Positions 13,100 to 22,841 are shown, numbered from the stretch's first letter. The stretch is 64,000 bases of DNA from Pseudoclavibacter sp. CFCC 11306 (GCF_008831235.1 NZ_WBKF01000001.1:248001-312000), one strand, 5' to 3'. Numbers and translations are program-made. Notes: generated from the letters alone by a model not told the origin.

Positions 13100-14567
13100 C
13101 CCACATGGTTTTCTCACCGTACGCAATCGCGCCCTGCCCAAGCGGCGTCCGGTCGACGTGCGCATCATGGACTGGAAAGAGGTCTACGAGCGCCAGGATC
13201 CGCTGCAGCTGCAGGAGCAGTCGTCGCGCTGCATGGACTGCGGCGTGCCCTTCTGCCACAGCGGCTGCCCCCTCGGCAACCTGATCCCGGAATGGAACGA
13301 TCTCGTCTGGCGCCAGCATCCGCAGGATGCCATCGAACGGCTGCACGCGACCAACAACTTTCCCGAGTTCACCGGACGCCTCTGCCCGGCGCCCTGCGAG
13401 TCGGCCTGCGTGCTCGGCATCAACCAGCCGGCGGTCACGATCAAGCAGATCGAGGTCTCGATCATCGACCAGGCCTACGATCGCGGCTGGGTCGAGCCGC
13501 ATCAGCCGGAGCGTCTGAGCGGCAAGAGCGTGGCCGTCGTCGGCTCAGGCCCGGCAGGACTCGCCGCGGCGCAGCAGCTCACTCGTGCCGGGCACACTGT
13601 GGTCGTCTATGAACGCGACGACCGCATCGGAGGGCTCCTGCGCTACGGCATTCCCGACTTCAAGCTCGAGAAGAAAGTGCTCGACGCCCGGCTGAACCAG
13701 ATGATGGCTGAGGGCACCCGCTTCCGCAGCGGCGTGAACGTCGGCACCGACATCTCGTGGCAGCAGCTGCGTGAGCGCTTTGACGCCGTCGTCGTGACCA
13801 CGGGCGCGACCACGCCGCGAGACCTGCCGATGCCGGGGCGGGAGCTCCACGGCATCCACTTCGCGATGGACTATCTCACCCAGGCGAACCGAGTCGTGGC
13901 CGGCGACGAGGTCGCCGACCAGATCGACGCGCGTGGCAAGCACGTCATCGTCATCGGCGGAGGCGACACCGGTTCAGACTGCATCGGCACCGCGATCCGA
14001 CAGGGGGCGGCATCGGTGACCAACCTCGCCATCGGTCGCCAGCCGGGCATCACCAGGTCGAATCACGAGCCCTGGCCCACCATGCCGAAGCTCTTCGAGG
14101 TCTCGACCTCGCACGAAGAGGCCGACGGACACGGCGGCGAGCGGAGGTTCCTGGCCTGCACCGAGGCGTTCGTCGGCGACGATGACGGACACGTACGTGC
14201 GCTGCGCATCGCCGAGACGGAGTACCGCGCCGACGGTTCGCGAGGCCCGAAAGACGGCACCGAGAGCGATCTGCAGGCTGACTTGGTCTTCATCGCGATG
14301 GGCTTCACCGGTCCCGAGGTCAACGGCGCAGACGAGCAGATCGGCCTGTCGACGACGGGCCGGGGCGCGCTGGAGCGCGAGAACGACTACTCGACCGACG
14401 TCGACGGCGTGTTCGTCGCGGGCGACGCCGGACGCGGACAGTCGCTCATCGTCTGGGCGATCGCAGAGGGCCGGGCCGCCGCCGCGCAGGTCGACCAGTA
14501 CCTCGAGGGCGAGACCGTGCTTCCGCGGCCGGTCGCCGCCAACGACCGAGCGATGAGCGTGCGGTGA
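13092..14567 (+). CDS. gltD: Glutamate synthase small chain
   Basis: FAD- and NADPH-binding subunit that passes electrons to GltB. The N-terminal domain holds the 4Fe-4S cysteine sets (Cys47, Cys50, Cys55, Cys59 and Cys98, Cys102, Cys106). It is followed by the FAD motif VGSGPAGLAAA at about residue 146 and the NADPH motif IGGGDTGSD at about residue 293. The total of 491 residues is usual. The longer open frame inside gltB is rejected: GTG at 13092 sits behind GGAGG (13081-13085) and gives the family start, overlapping the gltB stop by eight bases. No terminator is evident after it; pyk has its own promoter. Confidence 0.97.
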
Positions 14568-14630
14568 GCGTGCGATGACCCGACATCGGCGGTGACCCGC
14601 GACGTTCGTCTCACGTTCAACGCAGCGGCC

Positions 14631-14636
14631 TAGAAT
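14631..14636 (+). promoter_or_regulatory. -10 (TAGAAT) of pyk
   Basis: TAGAAT is a good -10 hexamer 39 bases before the pyk ATG, leaving a short leader that contains the TTGGAG ribosome-binding site. No clear -35 is seen at 16-19 bases. Confidence 0.55.
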
Positions 14637-14675
14637 TGACTCGGCAGAACGAACTGTCGAACCGATTGGAGTGGC

Positions 14676-16178
14676 ATGCGACGCAGAGCGAAGATCATCG
14701 CGACACTGGGGCCGTCGACGGACGACGCCGAGGTCATCGAGAGCATGATCCGTGCGGGCATGGACGTCGCCCGCATCAACATGAGTCACGGCGACCACGA
14801 GCAGCACCGGCGCTACATCGAGACGGTGCGCGAAGTCGCCGCTCGACTGCACAAACCGGTCGGCGTGCTGGTCGATCTGCAGGGGCCGAAGATCCGGCTG
14901 GCGCAGTTCGCTGCGGGGCCGCAGACCCTCGCCGTCGGCGACACGTTCACGATCACCACGCGCGATGTGCCGGGTGACGCCGACATCGTGGGCACCACCT
15001 TCGCCGACCTGCCCAAGAACGTGAGCGTCGGCGACCAGCTGCTGATCGACGACGGGAACATCTCGCTGCGAGCCACTGCCGTGGACGCCACAGACGTCAC
15101 CTGCGAGGTGGTCGTGGGCGGCCGTGTCTCAGACCACAAGGGCATCAACCTGCCCGGTGTGGCGGTGGATGTTCCCGCACTGAGCGATCGCGATGAAGAG
15201 AACCTGCACTGGGCACTGGACCTCGGCGTCGACCTGATCGCACTCTCGTTCGTGCGCAGCCCCGACGATGTCACCGCGGTGCGCGAGGTGATGGCCGCCC
15301 ATGGCGTGCGGCTGCCGGTGATCGCCAAGATCGAGAAGCCCCAGGCCGTCGAGGTGCTCGACACGATCACCGAGGCGTTCGACATGGTGATGGTGGCTCG
15401 CGGCGATTTGGGGGTCGAACTGCCCCTCGAGCAGGTGCCGGTCGTGCAGAAGCGTGCCATCGAGCTCGCGCGTCAGTGTGCCCGCCCCGTGATCGTCGCC
15501 ACACAGATGCTCGAATCGATGATCACCAGCGCACGCCCGACCCGCGCCGAGGCGTCAGACTGCGCGAACGCGGTGCTGGACGGCGCCGACGCACTCATGC
15601 TCAGCGGCGAGACCTCGGTGGGCGCCCACCCGGTCGAGACGGTGCAGACGATGTCGAACATCATCGAGTCGATCGAGCAGCACGGCCTGCATCGCATTCC
15701 GCCGCTCGGCACTCAGCCGCACACTCTGGCCGGCGCCATCACCCGCGCGGCCGTCGAGGTGGCGCACCATGTCGATGCGAAGTATCTGTGCGTCTTCACC
15801 GCCAGCGGCAACACGGCACGTCGGGTCTCGCGCCTGCGTGACGAGCTGCCGCTGCTGGTCTTCACCTATGACGATTCGACTCGGCGTGCGATGACGCCGA
15901 TCTGGGGCGTGGAGTCGGTGCTCGTGCCGTTTCTGCAGACCACGGACGAGATCGTGCTGAGCGTCGACACCTATCTGATCGACTCGGGGCGGGCGAAACC
16001 GGGTGAGCGCGTCATCGTCGCCGCCGGGAGCCCGCCCGGCATCCCCGGGTCGACCAACGACCTGCGGGTGCTCACCGTCGGCGAGGCGGTCGGACAGGCC
16101 GCGCCGGGGTACCGGCAGACCACGGCACAGATGATGCAGAGCGCAGTCGCCGAGAGTCGAGAGACGATCATCCGCTGA
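14676..16178 (+). CDS. pyk: Pyruvate kinase
   Basis: Last glycolytic step: phosphoenolpyruvate plus ADP to pyruvate plus ATP. The 500-residue protein starts with the family pattern (KIIATLGPS at residues 5-13) and has NMSHGDH near residue 33, the active-site block IAKIEKPQAV near residue 215, MVARGDLGVELP just after it, and ATQMLESM. The C-terminal third is the usual regulatory domain. ATG at 14676 has TTGGAG upstream. It ends 20 bases before the end of the convergent mrpG gene with no strong terminator between them. Confidence 0.97.
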   Translation: MRRRAKIIATLGPSTDDAEVIESMIRAGMDVARINMSHGDHEQHRRYIETVREVAARLHKPVGVLVDLQGPKIRLAQFAAGPQTLAVGDTFTITTRDVPGDADIVGTTFADLPKNVSVGDQLLIDDGNISLRATAVDATDVTCEVVVGGRVSDHKGINLPGVAVDVPALSDRDEENLHWALDLGVDLIALSFVRSPDDVTAVREVMAAHGVRLPVIAKIEKPQAVEVLDTITEAFDMVMVARGDLGVELPLEQVPVVQKRAIELARQCARPVIVATQMLESMITSARPTRAEASDCANAVLDGADALMLSGETSVGAHPVETVQTMSNIIESIEQHGLHRIPPLGTQPHTLAGAITRAAVEVAHHVDAKYLCVFTASGNTARRVSRLRDELPLLVFTYDDSTRRAMTPIWGVESVLVPFLQTTDEIVLSVDTYLIDSGRAKPGERVIVAAGSPPGIPGSTNDLRVLTVGEAVGQAAPGYRQTTAQMMQSAVAESRETIIR

Positions 16179-16198
16179 TCATCGCCCCGCGGCACCGT

Positions 16199-16579
16199 TC
16201 AGCGCACGTTCGGGGAGCCGCTGTGCTCCTCGTCGGCCTCGGCGATGTGCTCGGCGAGCTCGTCGACCACGAGCAGATCGTCTCGCAGATCGTCGCTGCG
16301 ATAGTGAGCGCGCCCGACCATATGGGCTGCGATGGGGGCGGTGAGCATCTGCAGAGTGATGAGCACGATCGCGGTGCCGATCACCAGGGGAGTGGGGTTC
16401 AGCACGGCGATCGCCGCGGTGACGCAGATGAGCCCGAGAATCTGCGGCTTGGTGGCCGCATGCATGCGCGAAAGCAGATCGGGAAAGCGCAGCAGGCCGA
16501 CTGCGGCCGAGAGCGAGAGCAGCGCGCCCAGGCCGAGCAGCACCCCGGCGATCGTGAAGCGAATCGTGTCACCGTCCAT
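16199..16579 (-). CDS. mnhG: Mrp cation/proton antiporter subunit G
   Basis: Small subunit of the multi-subunit Na+(K+)/H+ antiporter. The 126-residue protein has three hydrophobic segments (about residues 8-28, 40-60 and 65-85), with the PhaG/MnhG pattern GLLRFPDLLSRMHAATK around residue 27-43. The ~35-residue acidic C-terminal tail (DDLLVVDELAEH onwards) is cytoplasmic in look and of unknown role. Its ATG lies 11 bases inside the end of mnhF, and it is the last gene of the operon. Confidence 0.9.
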   Translation of the reverse strand: MDGDTIRFTIAGVLLGLGALLSLSAAVGLLRFPDLLSRMHAATKPQILGLICVTAAIAVLNPTPLVIGTAIVLITLQMLTAPIAAHMVGRAHYRSDDLRDDLLVVDELAEHIAEADEEHSGSPNVR

Positions 16580-16874
16580 CTGCGGCCTCCTCCGGTGCTT
16601 CGTCGCGCAGCGGATCTTTCGCCGTGACCAGAAAGCGTGACACGGCGAATGACCCGATCACCCCGAACATCGCGAGCACGATCAGAATCGGCATGGTGTG
16701 CGTGTGTCCGGTCACGGCCATCTCGGTGCCGAGAGCGCACATCAGCGTCACCAGCAGCACGTCTGAGGCGACGATGCGGTCGAGAACGCTCGGTCCGCGC
16801 ACGATGCGCAGAATGCACAGTGCAGCAGTCGCCCCGTAGACGACCACCAGCAGGATCGTGAGCCAGGTGGGCAT
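16569..16874 (-). CDS. mnhF: Mrp cation/proton antiporter subunit F
   Basis: A 101-residue membrane subunit with three hydrophobic segments; the pattern RIVRGPSVLDRIVASD at about residues 24-39 is characteristic of MrpF/MnhF. The open frame extends far upstream into mnhE in another frame; the ATG at 16874 is preferred because it gives the family N-terminus and follows a GAGGAG site overlapping the end of mnhE (gap four bases). Needed for the assembled Mrp complex in the cytoplasmic membrane. Confidence 0.9.
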   Translation of the reverse strand: MPTWLTILLVVVYGATAALCILRIVRGPSVLDRIVASDVLLVTLMCALGTEMAVTGHTHTMPILIVLAMFGVIGSFAVSRFLVTAKDPLRDEAPEEAADGR

Positions 16875-16878
16875 GATG

Positions 16879-17532
16879 TCAGCGCTCCTCTCGTGACGTC
16901 GGCGTCGACAGATCGACGGGTGATGTGTGAGCCTGCGTCGAGTCGGAGCCGCTGTCGTGATGCGGGCCCCTTCGCGCATCCGCACGCCGACGGGCGGCCA
17001 GACCTCGCACCGCCTGCCGCTCGGCGGAGCTGCCCAACGCCATGATGATGCGAGCCTCCTGGTCGAGCGCCTGACAGCGGGCGCGTTCGATGTCGGCCGC
17101 AGTCCGCACGCCGAAAGCATGTACGTACAGCACTCCGTTGTTGCGGTCGATCTCGACGACCAGCGAGCCCGGCACCAGCGAGATCGCCTCAGCCGTCAGG
17201 GTGATGATGAGGTCGTCGGTGGTGTGCAGATCGAATTTGACCACGGCACCGGTGGGCCGCCACCAGGGCCAGAGTGCCTGCACGGCGACGATCATCGAGG
17301 CGCGGATGATGTCGAGGGTCAGTCGCACGAAGGCGTAGGCCGCCGAGATCGGATGCAGACGCCCGGTGATCTCGAGCGGCGGCAGATAGAACATCGCGAC
17401 CAGCATCCAGCTGATCACCAGCCCGCCGATCACGGTGAACGCGTCGAGCTTGCCCCAAAGCAGGCACCAGACGACCGTGAGCACGATGACGGTGAGCAGC
17501 TCCTGCCAGCCGGCCCTGAGCCTCTGTCTCAT
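16879..17532 (-). CDS. mnhE: Mrp cation/proton antiporter subunit E
   Basis: The 217-residue protein has the MrpE layout: two or three N-terminal hydrophobic segments, then a soluble part with the SLVPGSLVVEID stretch that is typical of the family. Usual length is about 160 residues; the additional C-terminal ~45 residues are polar, rich in Arg, Asp and Ser, and look disordered. ATG overlaps the mnhD stop by four bases. Confidence 0.9.
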   Translation of the reverse strand: MRQRLRAGWQELLTVIVLTVVWCLLWGKLDAFTVIGGLVISWMLVAMFYLPPLEITGRLHPISAAYAFVRLTLDIIRASMIVAVQALWPWWRPTGAVVKFDLHTTDDLIITLTAEAISLVPGSLVVEIDRNNGVLYVHAFGVRTAADIERARCQALDQEARIIMALGSSAERQAVRGLAARRRADARRGPHHDSGSDSTQAHTSPVDLSTPTSREER

Positions 17533-19106
17533 GCGGCACCTCCGCTCAGCGGGCCGAGCAGGGTGGCGATCATCCAGAGCGGGTCTGCCACGGTGGTCGC
17601 GGCCCGGTCGGCGAAGCCCAGCAGGGGCCCGGCGAAGACCGTGAGCGCGAGGGTGAGCACGACCATGCCTGCGGTTGCCGAGATCATCAGCTTCGACACG
17701 TCACGCTGCGCGACTCTGCGGGGCGGGGCCAACGGGTTCTCCTGCAGCGATCGGAGCATGCGGCTGTGCCGGCGGTCGGGGTCGATCGCGGGTCGCCAGA
17801 AACCGAGGTTCCAGACCCGGGCCAGAGGGTACAGCGTCAGCAGCGAAGTGAGGATCATCGCTCCGATGACCACCCAAGTCAGCCAGTTGGCCGTCTGCAC
17901 GCCGGCCAGGATCAGGGCGAGCTTGCCGATGAACCCGCTGAACGGCGGGATGCCGCCGAGGTTGAGCGCGGGCACCAGGAACAGCGCCGAGATCAGCGGC
18001 GAGGCGTTGAGCACTCCGCTGAGCCGCGTCAGCGACGTGGTGCCGCCGACTCGTTCGACCAGGCCGACCGCCAGGAAGAGGGTGGTCTGCACGGTGATGT
18101 GATGCACCATGTAGTAGATCGTGGCTGCGATGCCCGCCTGCGTGCCCAGGGCGATGCCGAAGAGCATGTAGCCGATGTGGCTGACCAGGGTGAACGAGAG
18201 CAGTCGCCTGATGTCGGCCTGAGCGATCGCGCCCATGATGCCGATCAGCAGCGTGAAGAATGCGAGGGTCATCAGCGGCGCGCTCACGTCGTGATGGGCG
18301 AAGAGCAGCGTCTCGGTGCGGATGATCGCGTAGACGCCGACTTTGGTGAGCAGGCCGGCGAACACCGCCGTCACAGGTGCCGGTGCGGTCGGGTATGAGT
18401 CGGGCAGCCAGAACGACAGCGGGAAGACCGCCGCCTTTATGCAGAAGCCGAGCAGCAGCGACAGATGCACGATGGTCTGCGTCTCGGCAGGCAGCTCGGG
18501 AATGCGCTGGGCGAGCTGCGCCATGTTCACTGTGCCGGTCGCGCCGTAGAGCAGAGCGATCGCGACGAGAAAGAACACCGACGAGACCAGTGAGACGACG
18601 ATGTAGATGACTCCCGAACGGATGCGCGGGCCGGTTCCGCCGAGGGTGATCAGCACATAGCTTGCCGCGAGCATGATCTCGAAGCCGACGAACATGTTGA
18701 ACAGGTCGCCGGCCAGAAAGGCGTTGAAGAGTCCGGCTGCGAGCACCAAGTAGGTCGGCTGGAAGATCGTCACGGGCGTCTCGGCGTCTCCGTCGGTGAT
18801 GCCCTGACCGATGGCGTAGACCAAGACGCCGAGCAGCATGGTCGTGGCGACGACGACGAGCAGAGCGCTGAGCCGGTCGGCCACCAGCGAGATGCCCCAT
18901 GGCGCCTGCCAGCCGCCCAGCACGATGCTCACGACATTGTCATGATCGGCGGCCACCAGAGTGGCGACGCCGATGCCGAGCACGACCAGCAGGGTGCCGA
19001 GGGTGACCACGATCTGTGTCTTGGGGCGCCGCCCGAGCAGCAGCGAGGTCGCCGCGGCCGCGAGCGGCAGCGCGACGATGATCGGCAGCAGCTGTGCGAT
19101 GTTCAT
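17529..19106 (-). CDS. mnhD: Mrp cation/proton antiporter subunit D
   Basis: A 525-residue, about 14-pass proton-translocating subunit related to NuoN/NuoM. Family blocks seen include FVGFEIMLAASYVLI around residue 135-150 and LLTKVGVYAIIRTE around residue 255; the conserved intramembrane Glu and Lys residues of the proton path lie in these blocks. The C-terminal loop before the last membrane segment is Arg-rich. ATG overlaps the mnhC stop by four bases, and its own stop overlaps mnhE. Confidence 0.94.
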   Translation of the reverse strand: MNIAQLLPIIVALPLAAAATSLLLGRRPKTQIVVTLGTLLVVLGIGVATLVAADHDNVVSIVLGGWQAPWGISLVADRLSALLVVVATTMLLGVLVYAIGQGITDGDAETPVTIFQPTYLVLAAGLFNAFLAGDLFNMFVGFEIMLAASYVLITLGGTGPRIRSGVIYIVVSLVSSVFFLVAIALLYGATGTVNMAQLAQRIPELPAETQTIVHLSLLLGFCIKAAVFPLSFWLPDSYPTAPAPVTAVFAGLLTKVGVYAIIRTETLLFAHHDVSAPLMTLAFFTLLIGIMGAIAQADIRRLLSFTLVSHIGYMLFGIALGTQAGIAATIYYMVHHITVQTTLFLAVGLVERVGGTTSLTRLSGVLNASPLISALFLVPALNLGGIPPFSGFIGKLALILAGVQTANWLTWVVIGAMILTSLLTLYPLARVWNLGFWRPAIDPDRRHSRMLRSLQENPLAPPRRVAQRDVSKLMISATAGMVVLTLALTVFAGPLLGFADRAATTVADPLWMIATLLGPLSGGAA

Positions 19107-19633
19107 CGATGGCCTCTCTGTCGATCGTGGCGGTTTTGTGCGGATGCGGTGCTCGAGTCGTCGTCTGCGTCGGAGACATCGTCGCGGCTGTCGTTCGCGT
19201 CGCTGGCGTCGATGGCCTGGTGTAGAGCGGCGTCATCGCCCGCGGCCTGTCGCACGAGCATGGCGGTCTCGTCATCGGCATGCAGGTCTGAGCCGGGCAC
19301 TGCCGTGTGCTCCTCGGTGTGCTCCTGGCGAGACAGCCGCCAGTTTCGGTAGATCAGCGCCAGCAGCAGCGCGGTGATGCCGAAAGTGATCACGATGGCG
19401 GTGAGCGTGAGGGCCTGCGGCAGAGGATCGGCCATCTGGTCGCTGGTGACGCCGTCTTCGACGATCGGTGCCTCTCCGGGCGGGCCTGCGACGATGATGA
19501 GAAGCAGGTTCGTCGCGTTGCCGATGAGCAGAAAGCCGATCAGGATTCGACTGAGGCTGCGCTCGAGCATCGCATAGACGCCGCAGGCGTACATGACGGC
19601 CATCAAGACGATCAGAGTGAGGGAGACGCTCAT
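19103..19633 (-). CDS. mnhC: Mrp cation/proton antiporter subunit C with long acidic tail
   Basis: NuoK-like subunit. The first ~110 residues hold three hydrophobic segments and the family pattern LLIGNATNLLLI at about residue 36-47. Typical MrpC is about 110-120 residues, but this one has 176: residues ~115-176 form a tail dense in Asp, Ser and Ala ending in a basic stretch. No frameshift is needed to explain it; it is in frame and its stop overlaps mnhD by four bases. The tail's role is unknown. Confidence 0.92.
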   Translation of the reverse strand: MSVSLTLIVLMAVMYACGVYAMLERSLSRILIGFLLIGNATNLLLIIVAGPPGEAPIVEDGVTSDQMADPLPQALTLTAIVITFGITALLLALIYRNWRLSRQEHTEEHTAVPGSDLHADDETAMLVRQAAGDDAALHQAIDASDANDSRDDVSDADDDSSTASAQNRHDRQRGHR

Positions 19634-22600
19634 CGCACGCCCTCCGCCCAGTCGTCGACGATCGATTCGTCCGAGACGGACTGCTCGTCGATGCCAGCGC
19701 CGAGTGAGCGCAGTACGTCGAACACCAGCCCGAGCACGACGAGATAGACGCCGATGTCGAAGAGTGTGGGGGTGCCGAGCTTCACCTCACCGAAGATCGG
19801 CAGCGTCGCCTGCCACCACAGCGAGGTGAGGAACGGTTCGCCGAAGAGCATCGAGAGGGCTCCCGTGCCGACCGCTGTGGCGAGCCCGGTGCCGAGCAGG
19901 ACACCTGGGGGCACCGGAAGGGCCTCCCCGAGCTCGTAGCGGCCGGCGGCCAGATAGCGCAGCACCAGGGCGAGACCGGCGACGAGTCCGCCTGCGAAGC
20001 CGCCGCCGGGCTGGTTGTGCCCGGCGATCAGCAGCATCACCGAGATCAGCATGAGCGGCAGGAAGAGCAGCCGGACGACGACCTCGACCATCAGCGACCG
20101 ATGATCGGGGGCCAAGGTTCGGCCGGCCATCAGCCAGCTTCGGCGGGTGCTGTCGTCGTCGACCTCGTCGTGCGCGTCAATGGTGCGCTGCAGTGCCGTC
20201 TGACTGACGGGACGGCCGGTGCTGGGGTCGACCACGGGCAGGGCCCCGGTGACCGGTTCGACGACGGGTGCCAGACGCTGCAGACGACGGCGCCGCTGGC
20301 CCTGGGCGCTGATCGAGGGGACTCTGCCGGTGCGGTGCGTGACGAAGACCAGACTGGCCACACCCGTGGCGACGGCGACCAGCACCGAGATCTCGCCCAT
20401 GGTGTCCCAGCCACGCAGATCGACGAGAAGCACGTTGACCACGTTGCGACCGTGCCCTTCGAGATATGCCAGATCGGGCATCTGGGCTGAGATCGGCGTC
20501 TGGCTGCGCGCACCCACGACGGCGAGTGCGACGCCGGCCATGACCGCCCCGACGGCGACGGCGATGACGGCCTTGGGCCAGACCCGCTTGATTCCTTCGG
20601 CTCGTTCGAAATGCCGAGGAAGTCGACGCGCGACCAGCACGAAGATCACGAGGGTCACGGTCTCGACCAGCAGCTGCGTGAGTGCGAGGTCGGGGGCGCC
20701 CTGCAGCGTGAAGAGCGCGACCATGCCGTAGCCGGTGGCTCCGACCAAGAGCATGGCCAGCAGACGGCGCCGGGCACGGACGGCGGCGAGGGCCGCGACG
20801 GCCATCAGGGCGGCGATGCCGAGCTGTGCGACGGAGTGGAACGGCACCATCTCGCCGGGCCAGAGCTGCACGCGCAGCAGAGCCAGTCCGAGCGCCGCGA
20901 CGAAGGCGACGAAGACGGTGCCCAGATAGCCGGGCAGACCGCCGCGCTGTGCGAACAGCGTCACCCGAGCCGAGATCCAGTCCGTCGCGGCGAGCGTCGC
21001 CGAATACCACCGGGAGAGTTCGATCCAGTCCGGCACTCTGGCCTGGAGCTTCGCCACGGGTCGTCGCAGCACGAAGAGCAGCGCTCCGAGTGCGATGACG
21101 ATCACACTGATGCCCAAGGCCGGGGTGAAGCCGTGCCAGAGGGCGAGATGCAGCGGATGCTCACCGGCGGGCAGCGCCGCGGCGGTCGCCGTCGCGAGAT
21201 GGTCGAGGCCGGTCGGCCAGATCGCCAGCAGCAGCGAGAGCCCCAAGAGGATGACCGGGCCGATGAGCCCCACATTGCCGTGCGCCTGTGGCTGGCTGCA
21301 GTCGACGAGCACGTGCACGGTGCTGGTGTCGACGTTGGACGATCCGGTCTTGCGCGGGCGGCTGCTGAGGGCTCCGAAGGCGAACCGAGCAGAGTACGCG
21401 ACGGTGAGCACGGATCCGAGTGCGGCGACTGCCGTCACCCAGACCGACCAGCCGTGCTGCCAGTCGAGCATGGCCGTCAGAGCGCTCTCTTTGGCCAGGA
21501 ACCCCAGCATCGGTGGCAGCCCTGCCATCGATGCCGCGCTCAGCGCGGTGACGACCGCGAGCAGCGGATGGCCGCGCCCGAGACCTCGCAGCGCTCGCAG
21601 ATCCCGGGTGCCGAAGTTGTGATCGATGACTCCGACGATCATGAACAGGCTGGCCTTGAACAGCGAGTGGGCGACGAGCAGAGCCAGAGCCGCGACCGCA
21701 GCGTCATGGGTGCCGATCGCGGCGACGGTGATGAGCAGGCCGAGCTGGCTGACGGTGCCGTAGGCCAGCAGCAGCTTCAAGTCATACTGACGCAGGGCTC
21801 GCCAGCCGCCGATCAGCAGTGTGACGAGGCCGAGCGGAACCAGCACTTCGTGCCACCCCGGCACTTGGGCGTAGCCGGGCGCGAAGCGCAGCACCAGATA
21901 GATGCCCGCCTTGACCATTGCCGCCGAGTGCAGGTAGGCGCTCACCGGTGTGGGGCCGGCCATGGCCGATGGCAGCCAGAAGTGGAATGGGACGATCGCC
22001 GACTTGCTCAGTGCGCCGATCACGATCATGAGCACCGCCCAGGGCGTGCCGGCGCTCATCGCGGGGTCTGCGACGATCTGAGTCAGAGAGGTCGTGCCGT
22101 TGTCGACCACCAGAATGGCCACGCCCACCAGCATGATCAGCCCGCCGAAGGTCGTCACCAGCAGCGCCTGGAGCGCAGCGCCTCTCGACTCCCGTCGGTC
22201 AGAGGTGTGCCCGATCAACAGGTAGGAGAGCACGCTCGTGACCTCCCAGAACACGAACATCACGACGATGTCGTCGCTGGTGACCAGACCGAGCATGACT
22301 GCGGCGAAGCTGGTCAGCAGCGTGGCGAACCGGCTGAGAGAGGGCTCGGAGTCGGTGAAGTAGGCGCTGCAGTAGAACAGCACCAGCGCGCCGACGCCGG
22401 TGACGACCAGCGACATCGCCCAGCTCAGGGCGTCCAGCTGGAACGAGAGGCTCACCCCGAGCTGCGGAATCCACGGCAGATCGAACGCCGGAACCGCTCC
22501 GGAGAGTACCTTCGGCGCTTCGGCGAGCAGGGCGAGGAAAGCGACGGCGACGACAGTGCCGATCGGCATGAACCCGCGTGATCCCCAACGTCGCACAGAT

Positions 22601-22650
22601 GGCCAGGCTATGAGCATGGCGACCAGTACTGCGACGAAGGCTACGGGCAC
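19630..22650 (-). CDS. mnhA: Mrp cation/proton antiporter fused subunits A and B
   Basis: A 1006-residue fusion that starts the operon. The N-terminal ~500 residues are NuoL-like (family block FHFWLPSAMAGPTPVSAYLHS begins near residue 222), followed by the MrpA-specific C-terminal membrane region up to about residue 800. After a polar linker of ~60 residues, the last ~150 residues match MrpB (GHNQPGGGFAGGLVAG and TLFDIGVYLVVLG). It starts at GTG 22650 with a GAGGTGAG site. The complex exchanges Na+ or K+ for protons and supports pH and salt tolerance. The order A/B, C, D, E, F, G is the complete canonical set. Confidence 0.94.
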   Translation of the reverse strand: MPVAFVAVLVAMLIAWPSVRRWGSRGFMPIGTVVAVAFLALLAEAPKVLSGAVPAFDLPWIPQLGVSLSFQLDALSWAMSLVVTGVGALVLFYCSAYFTDSEPSLSRFATLLTSFAAVMLGLVTSDDIVVMFVFWEVTSVLSYLLIGHTSDRRESRGAALQALLVTTFGGLIMLVGVAILVVDNGTTSLTQIVADPAMSAGTPWAVLMIVIGALSKSAIVPFHFWLPSAMAGPTPVSAYLHSAAMVKAGIYLVLRFAPGYAQVPGWHEVLVPLGLVTLLIGGWRALRQYDLKLLLAYGTVSQLGLLITVAAIGTHDAAVAALALLVAHSLFKASLFMIVGVIDHNFGTRDLRALRGLGRGHPLLAVVTALSAASMAGLPPMLGFLAKESALTAMLDWQHGWSVWVTAVAALGSVLTVAYSARFAFGALSSRPRKTGSSNVDTSTVHVLVDCSQPQAHGNVGLIGPVILLGLSLLLAIWPTGLDHLATATAAALPAGEHPLHLALWHGFTPALGISVIVIALGALLFVLRRPVAKLQARVPDWIELSRWYSATLAATDWISARVTLFAQRGGLPGYLGTVFVAFVAALGLALLRVQLWPGEMVPFHSVAQLGIAALMAVAALAAVRARRRLLAMLLVGATGYGMVALFTLQGAPDLALTQLLVETVTLVIFVLVARRLPRHFERAEGIKRVWPKAVIAVAVGAVMAGVALAVVGARSQTPISAQMPDLAYLEGHGRNVVNVLLVDLRGWDTMGEISVLVAVATGVASLVFVTHRTGRVPSISAQGQRRRRLQRLAPVVEPVTGALPVVDPSTGRPVSQTALQRTIDAHDEVDDDSTRRSWLMAGRTLAPDHRSLMVEVVVRLLFLPLMLISVMLLIAGHNQPGGGFAGGLVAGLALVLRYLAAGRYELGEALPVPPGVLLGTGLATAVGTGALSMLFGEPFLTSLWWQATLPIFGEVKLGTPTLFDIGVYLVVLGLVFDVLRSLGAGIDEQSVSDESIVDDWAEGVR

Positions 22651-22700
22651 GGACTCACCTCACGAGATCGGGGGCATTCAGGGTCTCAAACGTATGCGTC

Positions 22701-22722
22701 GGGAAGAATATTCCCAATACTA
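22701..22722 (-). promoter_or_regulatory. mrp operon -10 and adjacent palindrome
   Basis: On the minus strand TAGTAT (22722 to 22717) fits a -10 for the mrp operon. Directly downstream, around the expected transcription start, is the inverted repeat GGGAA-N5-TTCCC at 22701-22715. The symmetry suggests a repressor site. The remaining 5' leader is about 60 bases. No -35 is clear. The 191-base gap also carries the divergent oxidase promoter. Confidence 0.4.
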
Positions 22723-22825
22723 CCCGTTCGCTTCCGGCCCCAGCGGCGTGGCCGCCGGGCTCGGGCGCCTCGGACGCTCGATCGGCTCCCTGCGGTTCGC
22801 AGGCAGGTCGTGAAGCTGACGAGGG

Positions 22826-22831
22826 TAAGCT
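22826..22831 (+). promoter_or_regulatory. -10 (TAAGCT) of the FAD oxidase gene
   Basis: TAAGCT ends ten bases before the ATG at 22842, predicting a leader of only a few bases. No ribosome-binding site is seen, so the mRNA is probably leaderless or nearly so. Confidence 0.5.
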
Positions 22832-22841
22832 TGACTCCATC

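Noticed and set aside
20611-22581. Plus-strand open frame of about 650 codons opposite mnhA
   Set aside because: Highly charged, low-complexity translation typical of the reverse strand of a membrane-protein gene; mnhA is clearly real.
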